From NCBI RefSeq assembly GCF_051020975.1, contig NC_135032.1:11904001-11968000 (forward strand): a stretch of DNA of 64,000 nucleotides, read 5' to 3'. Origin of the DNA: Osmia lignaria lignaria (Eukaryota; Arthropoda; Insecta; Hymenoptera; Megachilidae). Every line of letters begins with the position of its first letter. Position 1 is the first letter of the stretch. The position numbers and the translations under genes were made by a program. Below the pieces are notes generated by a model. The model was given only the letters and a program-made list of their open reading frames with translations. It made no database searches and had not been told where the DNA came from. Positions 62,494 through 64,000 of this stretch are shown here, one piece after another.

Positions 62494-64000
62494 GTAAACT
62501 CGTTGGAAAAAAAAGCTTCGTATTAATCTGTAATCGATTTCACGTTTGACAATGATAAATCGATGGATCAACCCTTTGCCTTACGATCTGATCTGCTTTA
62601 ATTCATTGTTCGCACGTTCGATCATTGGAACAAAGAAAGTAATTAATATCTGATGGATAAATTTGTACTTTACGATTCTCAATTTAGCAAATTTTCATTA
62701 GAAGTGAAATTAGCACCTCTGGAGTGTCTTGTTCAGTTGAGTTTGTAATTAAGGCCACCAGTGCGACTAATTAAAAGGCAAAGGGTCATACTTTTTTGAG
62801 GAAATTTCAAGGAATTGAAAGCTGTTTCTTTCATTCTTTATAGAAACTAACACGTTGAATGTCCTAAGAGTCAGTGACAAAAATGGGGACAAAATAGTAT
62901 TAGAATTATTATAATGTAATGTGGTGATTCTCCTTACGATATGTCTGACCATATACGGACGCCTCCACTGCGGCGTCGTGGACAAAGCATACGGAATTCA
63001 TTTCACATTCAACGTGTTTAAGACCTGCACATATGGTAGATGTTAGTTTTATATATCGTTATTTACCATGCACATGCACGAACCATCCTCGAATACCAAA
63101 TAAAGCATTGAAACGAAAGAAAGAAAGAAACATTACTGTTTAACAAAGGCATATTCGAACAATGCTACACAGAATCTCTATTTTCCTTTCGTTTCAAGGA
63201 TTCTTTGTTCTAAAATTTTATCTTCAATAGTTCAATATGTACTCTTTGCATGAAAAAAATGTCCTACTTGGAAGCGAAATATGGCCTTCGATATATCTTT
63301 TATATTTAGAAATCGACAGAAGTTTTAATCGAAAAGTGATAAGGATCTTCCTTCGAAGAACGATGGAATTTAATTTAATTTCACAGGAACGTCGATCTCT
63401 TATCTTGCAATTCAATTTTCTAAACCAATTTTCAAGAGCTTTACGTTTCGAAAACTCCTCGACGCGTATATACCGAGTGACCTAAATCGTATTCGCGATA
63501 GACAAAGCGTGCCGTCAGCGTAGATTTGCGAATCAAATCGCGTGCCGCGAAATTTTGCGTTTCATCGAGGCACGACCTACTTCTTGCCGTTCGTCAAACG
63601 CTTCATTGTTTCATCGCTTTTTCCTTTTGCATACGATGAATGAAAACAGGGAAAAGAGCTCTTTTTGCCAGGATTGATTTTCAATAACTGCGTTATTCAT
63701 ATAAGTTTTAGTTCACTTTTCAATTCGTTGGAGGTCACGGTCTTACTGTGGGAATTTCTTTTAAAATTATTATTGACTTCATCTTTCATGAATCGTATCA
63801 TTTCGCTTATTTGCACTGGATAAGAGGATATGACACACGTGATGCGTCATCAGTTGTATCAGATAAGACGCACAGGTTGCGTCGTCGGGGGTACCGCATA
63901 AAAATATCGCGAGACACCACACGATTCACCGCACAATGACTCCGGATCGTATAAAAACTGAAATCGATGATACCTTCCCGATGAAAGTTCATTTTTCATG

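Larger units (their letters stand above)
58869..64000 (+). other. Probable first intron or intergenic region with candidate alternative first exons
   Basis: No long coding sequence is seen. A CpG-rich segment at about 59870-60560 contains a possible non-coding first exon ending CTCGAAAG|GTGAGG at 60186. Another GC-richer segment at 62330-62493 ends in a seven-codon open start followed by a donor. Poly-A and simple G/A-rich runs occur at 61709-61749 and 62231-62380. The one transposon recognised is at 61157-61507. Confidence 0.4.

Noticed and set aside
1..64000. CRISPR arrays, bacterial operons or phage genes
   Set aside because: The window is intron-bearing eukaryotic DNA. The tandem arrays have no spacer-repeat structure with unique spacers and no cas-like genes.

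Overview
The window is eukaryotic nuclear DNA. It has spliced genes with GT-AG introns, AT-rich introns and intergenic DNA, metazoan protein families and many small terminal-inverted-repeat transposons. The proteins and the piggyBac- and mariner-type MITEs fit an insect, most likely a hymenopteran. That placement is inference from general familiarity, not a database match.

Layout, left to right. (1) 1-24973, plus strand: the 3' part of CASK, a membrane-associated guanylate kinase scaffold. Nine exons in the window encode the end of L27, then PDZ, SH3, the Hook linker and the guanylate-kinase domain; the kinase part lies upstream. A 14 kb intron separates the PDZ and SH3 exons, and its 5' end is open as a possible alternative C-terminus. 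(2) 28314-31028, minus strand: a secreted apolipoprotein-D-like lipocalin, convergent with CASK. (3) 33072-34000: a minisatellite with an exact 50-bp period, then a probable retroelement tail. (4) 34472-38116, minus strand: a centrobin-like centriole protein in eight exons. (5) 39204-40169, plus strand: mitochondrial ClpP, divergent from centrobin. (6) 40854-41882, minus strand: the LIX1/lowfat gene, convergent with ClpP. (7) 42900-53300: about 10 kb of repeat-dominated DNA. It holds a 93-bp array carrying ten CTCF-like motifs, 15-bp arrays inside ~0.7-0.8 kb macro-repeats, a 72-bp array, and a 4.2-kb element bounded by inverted repeats that contains a two-copy, 2.1-kb higher-order repeat. (8) 54170-57223, plus strand: cyclin E with an E2F/CCAAT-type promoter. 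(9) 58230-64000: probably the 5' end of another plus-strand gene, with one short candidate coding exon and possible alternative first exons.

The genes do not form one pathway. CASK acts in synaptic and junction scaffolding, lowfat in Fat/Dachsous signalling, centrobin and cyclin E in the centriole and cell cycle, ClpP in mitochondrial proteolysis, and the lipocalin in ligand transport.

The most unusual object is the 4.2-kb element at 47898-52063. Its six monomers (A-B-C, A-B-C) keep the same series of hairpins although the stem sequences differ. This includes one exact compensatory C-G to T-A change and GNRA-type tetraloops. It looks like a tandem array of a structured RNA (or structured DNA) carried by a non-autonomous transposon, and I do not recognise it as a known family.
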